A DNA stretch of 64,000 nucleotides from NCBI RefSeq assembly GCF_900115715.1, contig NZ_FOXM01000018.1, positions 1 through 64,000 on the forward strand, given 5' to 3'. How positions within the stretch are numbered: the stretch's first letter is position 1; every line of letters starts with the position of its first letter. Position numbers and translations under genes: made by a program. Below are positions 1-14,653 of this stretch, in pieces. The notes under the pieces were generated by a model, which did no database searches, had not been told where the DNA came from, and worked only from the letters and a program-made list of their open reading frames with translations. The stretch comes from Geopseudomonas sagittaria. Lineage in GTDB: Bacteria; Pseudomonadota; Gammaproteobacteria; Pseudomonadales; Pseudomonadaceae.

Positions 1-139
1 TGCGGGTTTTGAGAAAACCCTAAACTTGGCTCAGCAATCGCAAATAAACTCATGAATTCACGAGACTACTTGTGACGCTGATAATCTTGCGACCATCAGT
101 CTTATCTCACAAGCACCCACACGAATTGCTTGATTCAAC

Positions 140-151
140 TTGTTAAAGAGC
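140..151 (-). promoter_or_regulatory. rrn boxA antitermination site
   Basis: The minus strand reads GCTCTTTAACAA, matching the bacterial rrn boxA (NusB/NusE binding) consensus, about 40 nt downstream of the P2 -10. It supports the assignment of this leader to an rRNA operon transcribed leftwards. Confidence 0.85.
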
Positions 152-188
152 GTTTCGATCAAGTCTTTCGTCTCAACCGAGGCCGCGA

Positions 189-216
189 ATTCTACAGCAG
201 CCTTGCAACCTGTCAA
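189..216 (-). promoter_or_regulatory. rrn promoter P2
   Basis: A second minus-strand promoter has TTGACA (211-216), a 16-bp spacer and TAGAAT (189-194), followed by a GC-rich discriminator. Tandem P1/P2 promoters are usual for rRNA operons. Confidence 0.8.
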
Positions 217-303
217 GCGTTTTTCGAAATTTTCTTTTCTACTCAACCACTTGCGTAACTCTTCCGCTGAGACAACCCGGGGGCCGCTGCAGCGAGGAGG
301 CGA

Positions 304-331
304 ATAATACAGCCTGGAAAAATGCTGTCAA
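304..331 (-). promoter_or_regulatory. rrn promoter P1
   Basis: On the minus strand a perfect -35 TTGACA (326-331) and a -10 TATTAT (304-309) are separated by 16 bp. The -35 begins only 29 bp downstream of the cysG stop codon, so any UP element or Fis sites must extend into the end of cysG. The -35 overlaps one arm of an imperfect inverted repeat (315-327 / 342-353). Confidence 0.8.
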
Positions 332-359
332 CACCTCTTTGCAGCATTTTCCAAGTAGC

Positions 360-1745
360 TTAGCTCTCCCCCTCGAACCACGCCAGCTTCTCGCGGAGCC
401 GCACCACCTCCCCCACGATCACCAACGTCGGCGCATGCACCTCATGTCGCGCCACCAACTGCGGCAGATCGGCCAGGGTGCCAGTAAACACGCGCTGGTG
501 GCGCGTGGTGCCCTGCTGCACCAAGGCAGCGGGAGTCTCTGCGGCGCGACCGTGACTGATCAGTTGCTCGCAGATCAGCGGCAAGCCAACCAGGCCCATG
601 TAGAACACCAGCGTCTGTCCCGGCGCAACCAAGTCACCCCATGGCAGGTCGCAGCTGTGGTCCTTCAGATGCCCGGTGACAAAGCGCACCGACTGCGCGT
701 AATCGCGGTGGGTCAGCGGAATACCCGCATAGGCAGAGCAACCGGATGCGGCCGTAATACCCGGCACTACCTGGAAGGGAATGCCCTCGGCGGCCAACTC
801 CTCGATCTCCTCGCCACCGCGACCGAAGATGAACGGATCGCCCCCCTTCAGGCGCAGCACGCGCTTGCCCTGCCTGGCCAGCGCCACCAACTGGCGATTA
901 ATCTGCTCTTGCGGCAGCGCGTGCTCGCTGCGACGCTTGCCAACATAGATGCGCTCTGCATCGCGCCGACACATATCGACGATCGCTGGGGCAACCAGGC
1001 GATCATAAAGCACCACATCAGCCTGCTGCATCAGACGCAGGGCACGGAAGGTCAACAGGTCCGGATCACCGGGACCAGCGCCAACCAGATACACCTCGCC
1101 CAGCTCGCGTTCGGCGCTGCCGGCCAGCTTGTCAACCAGCAGGCGCTCGGCCTCCGCCTCGCGGCCAGCCAGGACCTGCTCAGCGATCGAGCCCTGGAAT
1201 ACCTCCTCCCAGAACACCCGACGCTGCTGCACATCGATGAAACGCTGCTTCACCACACCGCGAAACTTCTGTGCCAGCCCGGCGAGACGACCGTAGGCGG
1301 CCGGGATCAGCGTCTCCAGGCGGGCACGCATCAGCCGGGTGAGTACCGGGGCGTCACCGCCACTGGAAACTGCCACCATGAGCGGCGAGCGATCGACGAT
1401 GGCCGGGAAGATCACGCTGCACAGCGCCGGCGCATCGACCACGTTGACCGGCAGGCTGCGCGCGCCGGCTTCGCGGGACACCCGGGCATTGAGCGGCTCG
1501 TCGTCGGTGGCGGCGATAACCAGCACGCAGCCATCGAGGTCGCGCTCCTGGTAACCACGCTCGCACAGCTCACCAGCACCCTGCTCGACCAAAGCGCGCA
1601 GGGCATCCTCGATCAGCGGCGCGACCACTCGCAAGCGGGCTCCGGCCCCAGCCAGCAGACGCGCCTTGCGCAGGGCGATCTCGCCACCACCGACCACCAA
1701 TACCTGGCGGCCGCGCAGATTGTGAAACAGAGGAAGAAAGTCCAT
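360..1745 (-). CDS. cysG: Siroheme synthase CysG (trifunctional)
   Basis: A 461-residue fusion enzyme that makes siroheme for sulfite and nitrite reductases: uroporphyrinogen-III C-methylation, precorrin-2 oxidation and iron insertion. The N-terminal half carries an NAD-binding glycine motif ([12 protein letters not shown], about residues 17-28) of the dehydrogenase/ferrochelatase module. From about residue 216 a methyltransferase module begins ([17 protein letters not shown]), with the later [13 protein letters not shown] motif. Full length for the family. It is the last gene of the minus-strand block and ends 29 bp before rrn P1. No terminator was seen between them other than the inverted repeat that overlaps P1. 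Confidence 0.96.
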   Translation of the reverse strand: MDFLPLFHNLRGRQVLVVGGGEIALRKARLLAGAGARLRVVAPLIEDALRALVEQGAGELCERGYQERDLDGCVLVIAATDDEPLNARVSREAGARSLPVNVVDAPALCSVIFPAIVDRSPLMVAVSSGGDAPVLTRLMRARLETLIPAAYGRLAGLAQKFRGVVKQRFIDVQQRRVFWEEVFQGSIAEQVLAGREAEAERLLVDKLAGSAERELGEVYLVGAGPGDPDLLTFRALRLMQQADVVLYDRLVAPAIVDMCRRDAERIYVGKRRSEHALPQEQINRQLVALARQGKRVLRLKGGDPFIFGRGGEEIEELAAEGIPFQVVPGITAASGCSAYAGIPLTHRDYAQSVRFVTGHLKDHSCDLPWGDLVAPGQTLVFYMGLVGLPLICEQLISHGRAAETPAALVQQGTTRHQRVFTGTLADLPQLVARHEVHAPTLVIVGEVVRLREKLAWFEGES

Positions 1746-1881
1746 GGACAGCCTCGCGGCAGATGCCGGCCTAATGGAGAAAGCCGGTGACGGGAGTCAC
1801 CGGCCAGTCTTGCGTCCGCCCTGAATCGCTGCGGACTAATCAGGAGCTTGCGGGAAGCGCCTGAAGGCTTTCAGGAAGTGA

Positions 1882-3174
<1,293 letters not shown>

Positions 3175-3347
3175 TCAGTCGAGACAGTAGAAATAAGGGT
3201 TGCCGGACAACAGCCTGCGCCAGCCGCAAGTGCCCGGGGCATCCCGTCGCGCTGCCTGTCGTGACGGGACACACATGATCAGGGGCAAGAGTTTACCCGG
3301 AGCCACGTCGAAACGGGCAGTCGCCCGCCGTTTTTGCCGCGCCTGAG

Positions 3348-3722
3348 TCACACCCGAGCCAGGACTAGCCCCACCCATGTCGCCAGCAGACCAGCGCATA
3401 CGCTCAGCCCGGCATAGCCCAGCGCCGTAACTGGCTGGCCGCTTTCCAGGAGACGAAGGGTGTCCAGGGAAAAGGACGAGAAGGTCGTCAGCCCACCGAG
3501 GAAACCGACGACCAGGCCCGCGCGCAGAGCCAACGACACCTCGGGGCGCAGCAGGAACACCCCATAGAGATAGCCGATCAGCAGGCAGCCGGCGAGATTC
3601 ACCGCCAAGGTGGCCCAGTAGAAATGCTGCGGCCAGTGAGCACCGACCCAGTTGGCGACGGCAAAGCGCAGCAGGCTACCGGCAGCACCACCGGCAGCCA
3701 CGGCAAGAATCACGCCGATCAC
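3348..3722 (-). CDS. crcB: Fluoride channel/exporter CrcB (Fluc)
   Basis: A small 124-residue membrane protein of the Fluc family that removes cytoplasmic fluoride as a dual-topology dimer. Four hydrophobic helices are visible. The diagnostic segments are [17 protein letters not shown] near the N-terminus and [17 protein letters not shown] around residues 71-87, which includes the phenylalanine/threonine track lining the pore. The start is GTG and overlaps the rarA stop (GTGA), implying translational coupling. There is no room for a fluoride riboswitch directly upstream, so it is probably expressed with rarA. Confidence 0.93.
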   Translation of the reverse strand: MIGVILAVAAGGAAGSLLRFAVANWVGAHWPQHFYWATLAVNLAGCLLIGYLYGVFLLRPEVSLALRAGLVVGFLGGLTTFSSFSLDTLRLLESGQPVTALGYAGLSVCAGLLATWVGLVLARV

Positions 3723-5044
3723 GGTTTTTTCCGTCGCCGCGGACTGTTGCGATCCAGCTCGGCCAGATGCGCCAGCTTCTCGCGGATCTTCAACTCCAGG
3801 CCACGCGGCACCGGCTGGTAGTAGGACTGAGGTTGCAGGGACTCCGGGAAGTAATCCTCGCCTGCGGCGTAGGCTTCCGGTTCGTCATGGGCATAGCGGT
3901 ACTCGTCGCCGTAGCCGAGACTCTTCATCAGCTTGGTCGGCGCGTTGCGAAGGTGCAGCGGCACCTCCAGCGAACCGTAGGCCGCCGCATCACGCATCGC
4001 TGCCTTGAAGCCCATATACACCGCATTGCTCTTCGGCGCGCAGGCCAGATAGACGATGGCCTGCGCGATGGCCAGTTCGCCCTCCGGGCTGCCAAGGCGC
4101 TCTTGCACCTCCCAGGCGGCCAGACACAGGTTGAGTGCGCGCGGGTCGGCATTGCCGATGTCCTCGCTGGCCATGCGCACCACCCGGCGCGCCAGATACA
4201 GTGGATCGCAGCCGCCATCGAGCATGCGCGCAAACCAGTACAGCGCGGCATCCGGATTGGAGCCGCGCACCGATTTGTGCAGCGCGCTGATCTGGTCGTA
4301 GAAGGCCTCGCCGCCCTTGTCGAAGCGCCGGCGGCTGTCGCCCAGCAGGTTCTCCAGCAGCTCGGTGCCGATTTCCTCGCCATCCTCGACCAGGTCAGCC
4401 GCGTTCTCCAGAAAATTGAGCAGGCGCCGGCCATCGCCATCAGCCGCCGCCAGCAGCAGGCTGGTTGCCTCCTCACTGATGCGCAGCTGCCGCTTGCCCA
4501 AGCCACGCTCCTCGCTCAGCGCCCGCGCCAGCAGTTGGCGCAGGGCTGCCTCGTCAAGGCTTTTCAGCACGTAGACCCGCGCCCGCGACAGCAGCGCGTT
4601 GTTCAACTCGAAGGAAGGATTCTCGGTGGTAGCCCCGATGAAGATCAGCGTGCCGTCCTCGACATAGGGCAGGAAGGCATCCTGCTGCGCCTTGTTGAAG
4701 CGGTGCACCTCATCGACGAACAGGATGGTGCGCCGCCCGTACTGTGCGGCCTGCTGCTTGGCCACCTCGACGGCCTGCCTGATCTCCTTGACCCCCGCCA
4801 GCACTGCGGAAATGGTCTCGAAGTGGGCATCGCCAATCTCAGCCAGCAGCCGCGCCAGCGTGGTCTTGCCCACCCCCGGCGGCCCCCAGAAGATCATCGA
4901 ATGCAGGGCTCCCTGTTCCAGCGCCTCACGTAGGGGCTTGCCGTGTCCGAGCACATGCTCCTGGCCGACATAATCATCCAGCCGGGTCGGTCGCAGGCGT
5001 GCGGCCAGCGGCTGAGCAACGGGAGCGCGGTCGAACAGGTCCAT
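3719..5044 (-). CDS. rarA: Replication-associated recombination protein A (RarA/MgsA)
   Basis: A 441-residue AAA+ ATPase of the clamp-loader-like family that acts at stalled replication forks. Seen: Walker [15 protein letters not shown] near residue 53, Walker [16 protein letters not shown], sensor segment [12 protein letters not shown], and the C-terminal tetramerisation region with [12 protein letters not shown] and GFKAAM. It begins 9 bp downstream of the lolA stop, in the ftsK-lolA-rarA order common in gammaproteobacteria, and overlaps crcB by 4 bp. Confidence 0.95.
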   Translation of the reverse strand: MDLFDRAPVAQPLAARLRPTRLDDYVGQEHVLGHGKPLREALEQGALHSMIFWGPPGVGKTTLARLLAEIGDAHFETISAVLAGVKEIRQAVEVAKQQAAQYGRRTILFVDEVHRFNKAQQDAFLPYVEDGTLIFIGATTENPSFELNNALLSRARVYVLKSLDEAALRQLLARALSEERGLGKRQLRISEEATSLLLAAADGDGRRLLNFLENAADLVEDGEEIGTELLENLLGDSRRRFDKGGEAFYDQISALHKSVRGSNPDAALYWFARMLDGGCDPLYLARRVVRMASEDIGNADPRALNLCLAAWEVQERLGSPEGELAIAQAIVYLACAPKSNAVYMGFKAAMRDAAAYGSLEVPLHLRNAPTKLMKSLGYGDEYRYAHDEPEAYAAGEDYFPESLQPQSYYQPVPRGLELKIREKLAHLAELDRNSPRRRKKP

Positions 5045-5053
5045 GAGCGGGGC

Positions 5054-5686
5054 TTACTGCTCTTCGATCACGTCGACGCCTGCCGGCGCCTTGAAGGTGA
5101 ACTGGCTGCTGTCCAGCGGCTGATTCATCTTCACCCCGAGAAACAGGATATTGGTGCGCTGACCGATGCTGTCGATCAGCTGCATGTCATTGATGACGCC
5201 ATTGCGGAAGGACAGACGCAGGGTGTCGAACAGCGTGTCCTTGGCCTTCGGCTTGAGGATGAAGTCCACCACACTGCCGCCTTCCTTGTGGGTGATGGTG
5301 AAGTTCTCGCGAATCTTCGACACGTCACCGGACAGCAGCAGCGCCGGGGTGTGACTCATGCGCTGGTCCAACGCCTGAATGGTCACCTGCTCGAGGTCAG
5401 GGTCGTACAGCCAGACCTTCTCGCCATTGGATACCAGCAGTTGCTCCATGGGCGCATCGGTGTGCCAGCGCAGCAGCCCCGGACGCTTGAGCGCCATCTC
5501 GCCGCTGGCCTCCTGCAACTGGGTGCCGGAGCCATCCAGGGTCAGCTGCGAGAATCGCCCGCTCAGGGTCTGCGCCTGGCCCAGCAGCTCGGTCAGGCGC
5601 TGCACGGACCGCTCATCCCCGGCGGCATGGGCAGTCAGCCCGGTCACGGCCAGAGCAGCCAGCAACAACACACGAATCAGACGCAT
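5054..5686 (-). CDS. lolA: Periplasmic lipoprotein chaperone LolA
   Basis: LolA takes mature lipoproteins from the LolCDE transporter and carries them across the periplasm to LolB. The 210-residue product has a clear signal peptide ([22 protein letters not shown]), then the family pattern [14 protein letters not shown]...[16 protein letters not shown], and [15 protein letters not shown]. Length is normal. It starts 10 bp after ftsK on the same strand, a conserved neighbourhood. Confidence 0.95.
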   Translation of the reverse strand: MRLIRVLLLAALAVTGLTAHAAGDERSVQRLTELLGQAQTLSGRFSQLTLDGSGTQLQEASGEMALKRPGLLRWHTDAPMEQLLVSNGEKVWLYDPDLEQVTIQALDQRMSHTPALLLSGDVSKIRENFTITHKEGGSVVDFILKPKAKDTLFDTLRLSFRNGVINDMQLIDSIGQRTNILFLGVKMNQPLDSSQFTFKAPAGVDVIEEQ

Positions 5687-5696
5687 AGAACCTCGC

Positions 5697-8363
<2,667 letters not shown>

Positions 8364-8600
8364 AACGTGTTTCTTCCTGCACACAGCCAGCGTTCGAAAT
8401 CGGTAGACAGTCAAGACACTGCCTATTGTAAGACTTTACCTGGAGGATGCCATTCAGGCCGCCCCAACCACACGGGCAAAAGCGCCGCCCGCCGACATCC
8501 AGCTGAGACACCCGGATTTTGCCGACCCCACCTGCCCGGTGTAGCATGCTTGGCATCAGTTTCAAGGCGGCTCAATTGGAGCACGCATTATCTTTTGTGA

Positions 8601-9569
<969 letters not shown>

Positions 9570-9607
9570 GGTAACGCGGGCTCTCGGGCCCGCGCCTCTC
9601 CATCACC

Positions 9608-10297
9608 ATGGTCGACTGGCTGCCAGCTCACTCACTGGACTTTCCCCCTCTGGCGCGCGCCCTGCGCGAACCGGACGGCCTGCTTGCGGCCGGCGGCGAC
9701 CTCAGCCCGGAACGACTGGTCAGCGCCTACCGGCACGGTTGCTTCCCCTGGTTCCAGGCCGGACAACCGATCCTGTGGTGGTCACCCGACCCGCGCATGG
9801 TGCTCTTCCCGAGCGAGTTGCACGTCTCGCGCAGCCTGCGCAAGGTCATCCGCCAGGGGCGCTTCGAGGTCACTTTCGATCACGACTTTGCCGCCGTGAT
9901 CCACGCCTGCGCCGAGCCGCGCGCCTACGCCGTCGGCACCTGGATCACCCCGGCGATGCAGGCTTCCTATCTCCAGCTGCATCGCCGCGGCATCGCCCAT
10001 TCGGTAGAAGTCTGGCTGGACGGCCAACTGGTCGGCGGCCTCTACGGCCTGGCCATCGGCCGCCTGTTCTTCGGCGAGTCGATGTTCAGTCGCGCCACCG
10101 ATGCCTCGAAGATCGGCTTTGTCACCTTGGTCGAGCACCTGCGCGACTGCGGCTTCGTGCTGATCGACTGCCAGATGCACACCAGCCACCTGGCCAGCTT
10201 CGGCGCAAGACCGATCCCCCGCAGCGAGTTCGCCGCCTATCTGGCCCGCCATCTCGACCAGCCAGGCCCGACACCCTGGGCGAAGAACGAGCCGTGA
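9608..10297 (+). CDS. aat: Leucyl/phenylalanyl-tRNA-protein transferase
   Basis: Adds Leu or Phe from aminoacyl-tRNA to N-terminal Lys/Arg of proteins, creating N-degrons for ClpS/ClpA, both encoded 1-4 kb away. The 229-residue protein shows the family pattern [33 protein letters not shown], and [19 protein letters not shown]. Length is typical. It lies 38 bp after trxB and 52 bp before bpt, probably in one transcript. Confidence 0.95.
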   Translation: MVDWLPAHSLDFPPLARALREPDGLLAAGGDLSPERLVSAYRHGCFPWFQAGQPILWWSPDPRMVLFPSELHVSRSLRKVIRQGRFEVTFDHDFAAVIHACAEPRAYAVGTWITPAMQASYLQLHRRGIAHSVEVWLDGQLVGGLYGLAIGRLFFGESMFSRATDASKIGFVTLVEHLRDCGFVLIDCQMHTSHLASFGARPIPRSEFAAYLARHLDQPGPTPWAKNEP

Positions 10298-10349
10298 CAT
10301 ACACTGGTGGTGAACTTCTCGCACAGCCCGCTTCGGCGAGGATTGCGCC

Positions 10350-11057
10350 ATGACCGAATTTGCCGAACTGAAGTTCTATGCCACCCAGGCACACGACTGC
10401 AGCTACCTGCCGACCCGCAAGGCAACCACCCTGTTCCTCGACCCGCAACAGGCGATCGATGCGCAGACCTATGCCGACTTGTCGGAAATGGGCTTTCGCC
10501 GCAGCGGCGAGCACCTGTATCGACCGCACTGCCAACACTGCCAGGCCTGCATTCCGGCACGCATCCCGACGGCCCGCTTCCGCGCCAATCGCCAGCAGAA
10601 GCGCATCCTCAAGCGCAACCTCGACCTTCGGGTACGCGCCGTACGTCCGGTGGCCAGCGAGGAATACTACGACCTCTACGCGCGCTACATCACGCACCGC
10701 CATGCCGATGGCGACATGTATCCGCCCAGCCGCGAGCAGTTCGCCAGCTTCCTGCTGCGTGACCTGCCGTTCTGCGTATTCTTCGAGTTCCGCCTCGGTG
10801 AGCGGCTGCTGGCCGTCGCGGTGACCGACGTCCTACCCAACGGTCTGTCGGCGGTCTATACCTTCTTCGATCCGCTCGAGGACAAGCGCAGCCTCGGTCG
10901 CCTGGCGATTCTCTGGCAGATAGCGGAAGCGGCGCGACGCGGACTTCCAGCCGTCTACCTTGGCTACTGGATCCGCGACTGCCGCAAGATGCGCTACAAG
11001 AGCGAGTACCGCCCCCTGGAGCTCTACGTGAACCAGCACTGGGTGACGCTCGAGTGA
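10350..11057 (+). CDS. bpt: Aspartate/glutamate leucyltransferase (Bpt, arginyltransferase-like)
   Basis: A 235-residue transferase of the ATE family. Bacterial Bpt proteins attach Leu to N-terminal Asp/Glu, feeding the same ClpS-ClpA degradation route as Aat. Seen: the N-terminal [16 protein letters not shown] and the cysteine-rich [17 protein letters not shown], the C-terminal [20 protein letters not shown] signature. Substrate specificity (Leu versus Arg) is from family knowledge. Follows aat with 52 bp spacing. Confidence 0.92.
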   Translation: MTEFAELKFYATQAHDCSYLPTRKATTLFLDPQQAIDAQTYADLSEMGFRRSGEHLYRPHCQHCQACIPARIPTARFRANRQQKRILKRNLDLRVRAVRPVASEEYYDLYARYITHRHADGDMYPPSREQFASFLLRDLPFCVFFEFRLGERLLAVAVTDVLPNGLSAVYTFFDPLEDKRSLGRLAILWQIAEAARRGLPAVYLGYWIRDCRKMRYKSEYRPLELYVNQHWVTLE

Positions 11058-11063
11058 GGCCAC

Positions 11064-11093
11064 TTGGCGCCAGAGGGGATTTTCGGGCACAAT
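11064..11093 (+). promoter_or_regulatory. Putative promoter of infA
   Basis: TTGGCG (11064-11069) and CACAAT (11088-11093) are separated by 18 bp, between the bpt stop and infA. Each element matches the sigma-70 consensus in four of six bases, so this is a modest call. Confidence 0.35.
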
Positions 11094-11156
11094 GCCTGCC
11101 GCTTTTGCCCGACCACGTCAACCGGGCCATCCTAAGGTAATTGAGGGTTTTACTGC

Positions 11157-11375
11157 ATGTCGAAAGAAGACAGCTTCGAAATGGAAGGCACTGTCGTCGA
11201 CACCCTGCCCAACACCATGTTCCGTGTGGAGTTGGAAAACGGGCACGTCGTCACCGCGCACATCTCCGGCAAGATGCGCAAGAACTACATCCGTATCCTG
11301 ACCGGCGACAAGGTGCGTGTCGAACTGACGCCCTACGACCTGAGCAAGGGTCGCATCACCTACCGCGCCCGTTGA
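11157..11375 (+). CDS. infA: Translation initiation factor IF-1
   Basis: A 72-residue single OB-fold (S1-type) protein that occupies the ribosomal A site during initiation. The sequence is essentially canonical: [40 protein letters not shown], and a C-terminal [15 protein letters not shown] ribosome site precedes the ATG. It is followed by a strong bidirectional terminator. Confidence 0.98.
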
Positions 11376-11391
11376 TCGGCGCCAGGTCATG

Positions 11392-11426
11392 AACGAAAAC
11401 GCCCGGCTTGGCCGGGCGTTTTCGTT
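11392..11426. terminator. Bidirectional terminator between infA and clpA
   Basis: A perfect 16-bp stem (AACGAAAACGCCCGGC with its complement) around a 3-nt TTG loop, with A/T runs on both flanks. It serves convergent infA (plus) and clpA (minus). Confidence 0.9.
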
Positions 11427-11443
11427 TGTGCGCCAGCAACACC

Positions 11444-13714
11444 TCAGGCCGGCAAGGCCAGCGTTTCGTATTCGAAGACCAGCTCGCCATCGCGCGCATC
11501 TATGTGCACGGTGCCGCCATGCTCGGCCAACTCGCCAAACAGGATCTGCTCGGCCAGTGGCCGCTTGACCTTCTCCTGAATCAACCGCGCCATCGGTCGC
11601 GCGCCCATCTGCGCATCGTAGCCGCGCTCGGCCAGCCAGCCACGCGCCGCCTCGCTGACATCCAGCAGCACCCGCTTGTCTTCCAGTTGCGCCTGCAGCT
11701 CGGTGAGGAACTTGTCGACCACGCTCTTGATGATCGCGTGATCGAGACGGCCGAACTGGATGATGGTGTCCAGGCGGTTGCGGAACTCCGGAGTGAAGCT
11801 CTTGCGGATCACTTCCATCGCATCGCTGGAGTGGTCCTGCTGAGTGAAGCCGATCGATGCGCGCGCGGCGGTTTCCGCCCCCGCATTGGTGGTCATGATC
11901 ACGATCACGTTGCGGAAATCCGCCTTGCGACCGTTGTTGTCGGTCAGGGTGCCGTGATCCATCACCTGCAGCAGCAGGTTGAACACCTCCGGATGCGCCT
12001 TCTCGATCTCGTCGAGCAACAGCACGCAATGCGGGGTCTTGGTAATCGCCTCGGTCAGCAAACCACCCTGATCGAAACCGACATAGCCGGGCGGAGCACC
12101 GATCAGGCGCGACACGGTGTGCCGCTCCATGTACTCGGACATGTCGAAGCGCACCAACTCCACCCCCATGGCCTTCGCCAACTGGCGTGCCACCTCGGTC
12201 TTACCCACCCCGGTTGGACCGGCGAAGAGGAACGAGCCGACCGGCTTGTCCGGCGCCTTGAGACCGGCGCGCGACAGCTTGATGGCGGTCGACAGCGCAT
12301 CGATCGCGGCGTCCTGACCGAACACCGTCAGCTTCAGGTCCCGCTCGAGGTTGCGCAACAACTCCTTGTCCGAACTGGTGACGTGCTTGGGCGGAATCCG
12401 CGCGATCTTCGCCACCACATCCTCGACCTGAGCCACATCGATGCACGACGCACGGCGCTCCTCGGGCAGCAGGCGCTGGTAGGCCCCCGCCTCGTCGATC
12501 ACGTCGATGGCCTTGTCCGGCATATGCCGGTCGTTAATGTAGCGCGCCGCCAACTCCGCCGCCGCACGTAGCGCCTCGTCGGTGTAGCTGATCTTGTGGT
12601 GCTGCTCGAAACGGCTCTTCAGCCCCTTGAGAATACCGATGGTGTCATCCACCGAAGGCTCGAGCACGTCGACCTTCTGGAAGCGCCGCGCCAGCGCACG
12701 GTCCTTCTCGAAGATGCCGCGAAACTCCTGGAAGGTGGTCGAGCCGATGCAGCGCATCTCGCCCGAGGACAGCAACGGCTTGAGCAGGTTGGAGGCATCC
12801 ATCACCCCGCCGGACGCCGCACCGGCACCGATGATGGTGTGTATCTCGTCGATGAACAGGATCGCGTGCGGCCGTCGGCGCAGCTCGTTGAGCAGCGCCT
12901 TGAAGCGCTTCTCGAAGTCGCCGCGGTATTTGGTACCCGCCAGCAGGGCACCCAGATCGAGCGAGTAGACCACGCTGTTCGCCAGCAGGTCAGGCACCTG
13001 ACCATCGACGATGCGCTTGGCCAGACCCTCGGCAATCGCCGTCTTGCCCACCCCGGCCTCACCGACCAGCAGCGGGTTGTTCTTGCGCCGACGGGCAAGA
13101 ATCTGCGCGACGCGCTCGACCTCATGCTCGCGACCGACCAGCGGATCGATGCGCCCCTGGCGCGCCAGCTCGTTGAGGTTGCTGGCGTAGGCATCCAGCG
13201 GATTGCCGGACACCGGGTTCTCGCCGCCTTCCTCGTCCTGGGATTCCTGCTCCTGCTCGTGCGACTCGCTCTCGCCGGGCACCTTGGAGATGCCGTGGGC
13301 GATGTAGTTGACCACATCGATGCGCGCGACGCTCTGCTGCTTGAGCAGGAATACCGCCTGGCTTTCCTGCTCGCTGAAGATCGCCACCAGCACGTTGGCG
13401 CCGGTCACTTCGCGCTTGCCGGAGCTCTGCACATGAAAGACCGCGCGCTGCAGGACGCGCTGGAAACCGAGGGTCGGCTGGGTTTCGCGCTCTTCCTCAT
13501 GCACCGGAATCAGCGGCGTGGTCGAGTCGATGAATTCACGCAGATCATGCCGCAGCTTGTCCATGTTGGCCCCGCAGGCACGCAGGACGGTAGCAGCGGC
13601 ACCGTTGTCCAGAAGGGCCAGCAAGAGGTGCTCGACAGTCATGAATTCATGACGTTTGACCCGAGCATCCTTGAAGGCGAGATTGAGGGTGACTTCAAGT
13701 TCGCGGTTCAACAT
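11444..13714 (-). CDS. clpA: ATP-dependent Clp protease ATPase subunit ClpA
   Basis: Hexameric AAA+ unfoldase that feeds ClpP; with ClpS it degrades N-degron substrates. 756 residues: an N-terminal adaptor-binding domain (about 1-140), an acidic linker rich in Glu/Gln, D1 with Walker [16 protein letters not shown] and [13 protein letters not shown], and D2 with [15 protein letters not shown] and [13 protein letters not shown]. Full length. It starts 38 bp after clpS, behind a duplicated GAGGTGAAGT sequence that offers two Shine-Dalgarno cores. Confidence 0.96.
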   Translation of the reverse strand: MLNRELEVTLNLAFKDARVKRHEFMTVEHLLLALLDNGAAATVLRACGANMDKLRHDLREFIDSTTPLIPVHEEERETQPTLGFQRVLQRAVFHVQSSGKREVTGANVLVAIFSEQESQAVFLLKQQSVARIDVVNYIAHGISKVPGESESHEQEQESQDEEGGENPVSGNPLDAYASNLNELARQGRIDPLVGREHEVERVAQILARRRKNNPLLVGEAGVGKTAIAEGLAKRIVDGQVPDLLANSVVYSLDLGALLAGTKYRGDFEKRFKALLNELRRRPHAILFIDEIHTIIGAGAASGGVMDASNLLKPLLSSGEMRCIGSTTFQEFRGIFEKDRALARRFQKVDVLEPSVDDTIGILKGLKSRFEQHHKISYTDEALRAAAELAARYINDRHMPDKAIDVIDEAGAYQRLLPEERRASCIDVAQVEDVVAKIARIPPKHVTSSDKELLRNLERDLKLTVFGQDAAIDALSTAIKLSRAGLKAPDKPVGSFLFAGPTGVGKTEVARQLAKAMGVELVRFDMSEYMERHTVSRLIGAPPGYVGFDQGGLLTEAITKTPHCVLLLDEIEKAHPEVFNLLLQVMDHGTLTDNNGRKADFRNVIVIMTTNAGAETAARASIGFTQQDHSSDAMEVIRKSFTPEFRNRLDTIIQFGRLDHAIIKSVVDKFLTELQAQLEDKRVLLDVSEAARGWLAERGYDAQMGARPMARLIQEKVKRPLAEQILFGELAEHGGTVHIDARDGELVFEYETLALPA

Positions 13715-13734
13715 ACTTCACCTCACTTCACCTC
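13715..13734 (-). repeat. Tandem 10-bp repeat carrying the clpA ribosome site
   Basis: On the minus strand GAGGTGAAGT occurs twice head to tail and abuts the clpA ATG. The inner copy puts AGG 6-7 bases before the start, which is ideal spacing; the outer copy is 10 bases further away. Confidence 0.75.
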
Positions 13735-13752
13735 ATGCCCAAGGGCTCACGA

Positions 13753-14115
13753 TCAGTCGTCTTTCTCGATCTCGCAGAGCAGCGGGTGTTGACACTCCCG
13801 CGCGTACTGGTTGACCTGCATCGCCTTGGTCTCGGCGATATCGCGGGTAAACACCCCGCATACCGCCTGTCCTTCGGTATGTACCGCCAGCATGACCCTG
13901 GTGGCCGTCTCCCGGTCCATACTGAAGAACCCCTCCAGCACCTCCACCACGAAATCCATCGGCGTGTAATCGTCGTTGAGCAGGATCACCTTGTACATCG
14001 CCGGCGGCTTGAGTGCCGGCTTGGCCTCCTGGACCGCGACACCCGCATCTTCATCCGCGAACGGATCGGGCGAGTCCTGATTGAATGTTAGTCGAATCTG
14101 GCGGCTTGCATGCAT
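13753..14115 (-). CDS. clpS: ClpA adaptor protein ClpS
   Basis: A 120-residue adaptor that binds destabilising N-terminal residues and docks on the ClpA N-domain. The folded core shows the family signature: [20 protein letters not shown] with the DDYTPM loop forming the N-degron pocket, [20 protein letters not shown], and a C-terminal [11 protein letters not shown]. The first 35 or so residues are a variable, acidic tail used in substrate delivery. It is upstream of clpA and divergent from cspD. Confidence 0.96.
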   Translation of the reverse strand: MHASRQIRLTFNQDSPDPFADEDAGVAVQEAKPALKPPAMYKVILLNDDYTPMDFVVEVLEGFFSMDRETATRVMLAVHTEGQAVCGVFTRDIAETKAMQVNQYARECQHPLLCEIEKDD

Positions 14116-14341
14116 GCTGGAATGGACAACACTGGCAGTAGGGATGGGATGGCAAGGTCGAGTTTGAACTGTTCGGCAACCGAATGCCGCCTTGCCTTGA
14201 CTATCGGAAAAACGATGTTACAAACACAACACCATACCCGCATAAGGTAGATGGGCATCACGGCGCGGATCAGGCTCTGCGCCCCAAGATCTTCAATGGA
14301 TGATACTCCAGCAATGGAGTCCTTTGCAGAGGGAAGTCAGC

Positions 14342-14578
14342 ATGCTGAGCGGCAAGGTCAAATGGTTCAACAACGCCAAAGGTTACGGCTTCATCGTCGC
14401 CGACGACCAGGCTGAAGACCTGTTCGTGCACTACTCGGCCATCCAGGGCGATGGCTACAAGACACTCAAGGCTGGCCAGGCGGTCAACTTCGAAATACTG
14501 CAGGGTCCCAAGGGGCTGCATGCCATCAACATCCGGCCGTTCAGCAGTCCGCAGCACCAGCGCATGCCCGACGACTGA
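14342..14578 (+). CDS. cspD: Cold-shock-domain protein, CspD type
   Basis: A 78-residue nucleic-acid-binding protein. The cold-shock domain is clear: [18 protein letters not shown] (RNP1) and [16 protein letters not shown] (RNP2), followed by a short hydrophilic tail. Position next to clpS/clpA is where CspD, a stationary-phase replication inhibitor in E. coli, is found; the tail also fits CspD rather than CspA. Start taken at ATG 14342 behind GAGGGAAG; an upstream in-frame start at 14300 would extend it by 14 residues with no homology. Confidence 0.9.
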   Translation: MLSGKVKWFNNAKGYGFIVADDQAEDLFVHYSAIQGDGYKTLKAGQAVNFEILQGPKGLHAINIRPFSSPQHQRMPDD

Positions 14579-14606
14579 CGCCGCCACCCGGCAGCGACCA
14601 CAAACG

Positions 14607-14635
14607 AAAAGGCCGACCCATGGGGCCGGCCTTTT
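14607..14635. terminator. Terminator between cspD and icd
   Basis: AAAAGGCCG-A-CCC pairs with GGG-C-CGGCCTTTT around an ATG loop. T and A runs on both sides let it serve convergent cspD and icd. Confidence 0.85.
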
Positions 14636-14653
14636 CTGCATGACGCCCGCGGC

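Larger units (their letters stand above)
1..297 (-). other. rRNA operon leader (5' of 16S rRNA, which lies off the left edge)
   Basis: Read on the minus strand this is a typical Pseudomonas rrn leader: two sigma-70 promoters, then boxA (140-151) and the stretch running up to the 16S gene. The last bases (about 1-20) form a short inverted repeat of the kind found close to the 16S 5' end; the 16S start itself is not present. No protein gene is credible here. A 62-codon minus-strand frame at 58-246 simply runs through the leader. Confidence 0.85.

Noticed and set aside
58-246. 62-residue minus-strand frame near the left edge
   Set aside because: Lies wholly in the rrn leader over promoter P2 and boxA, with no ribosome site.
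3719-3722. Fluoride riboswitch upstream of crcB
   Set aside because: crcB overlaps the rarA stop codon, so there is no untranslated leader to hold one.
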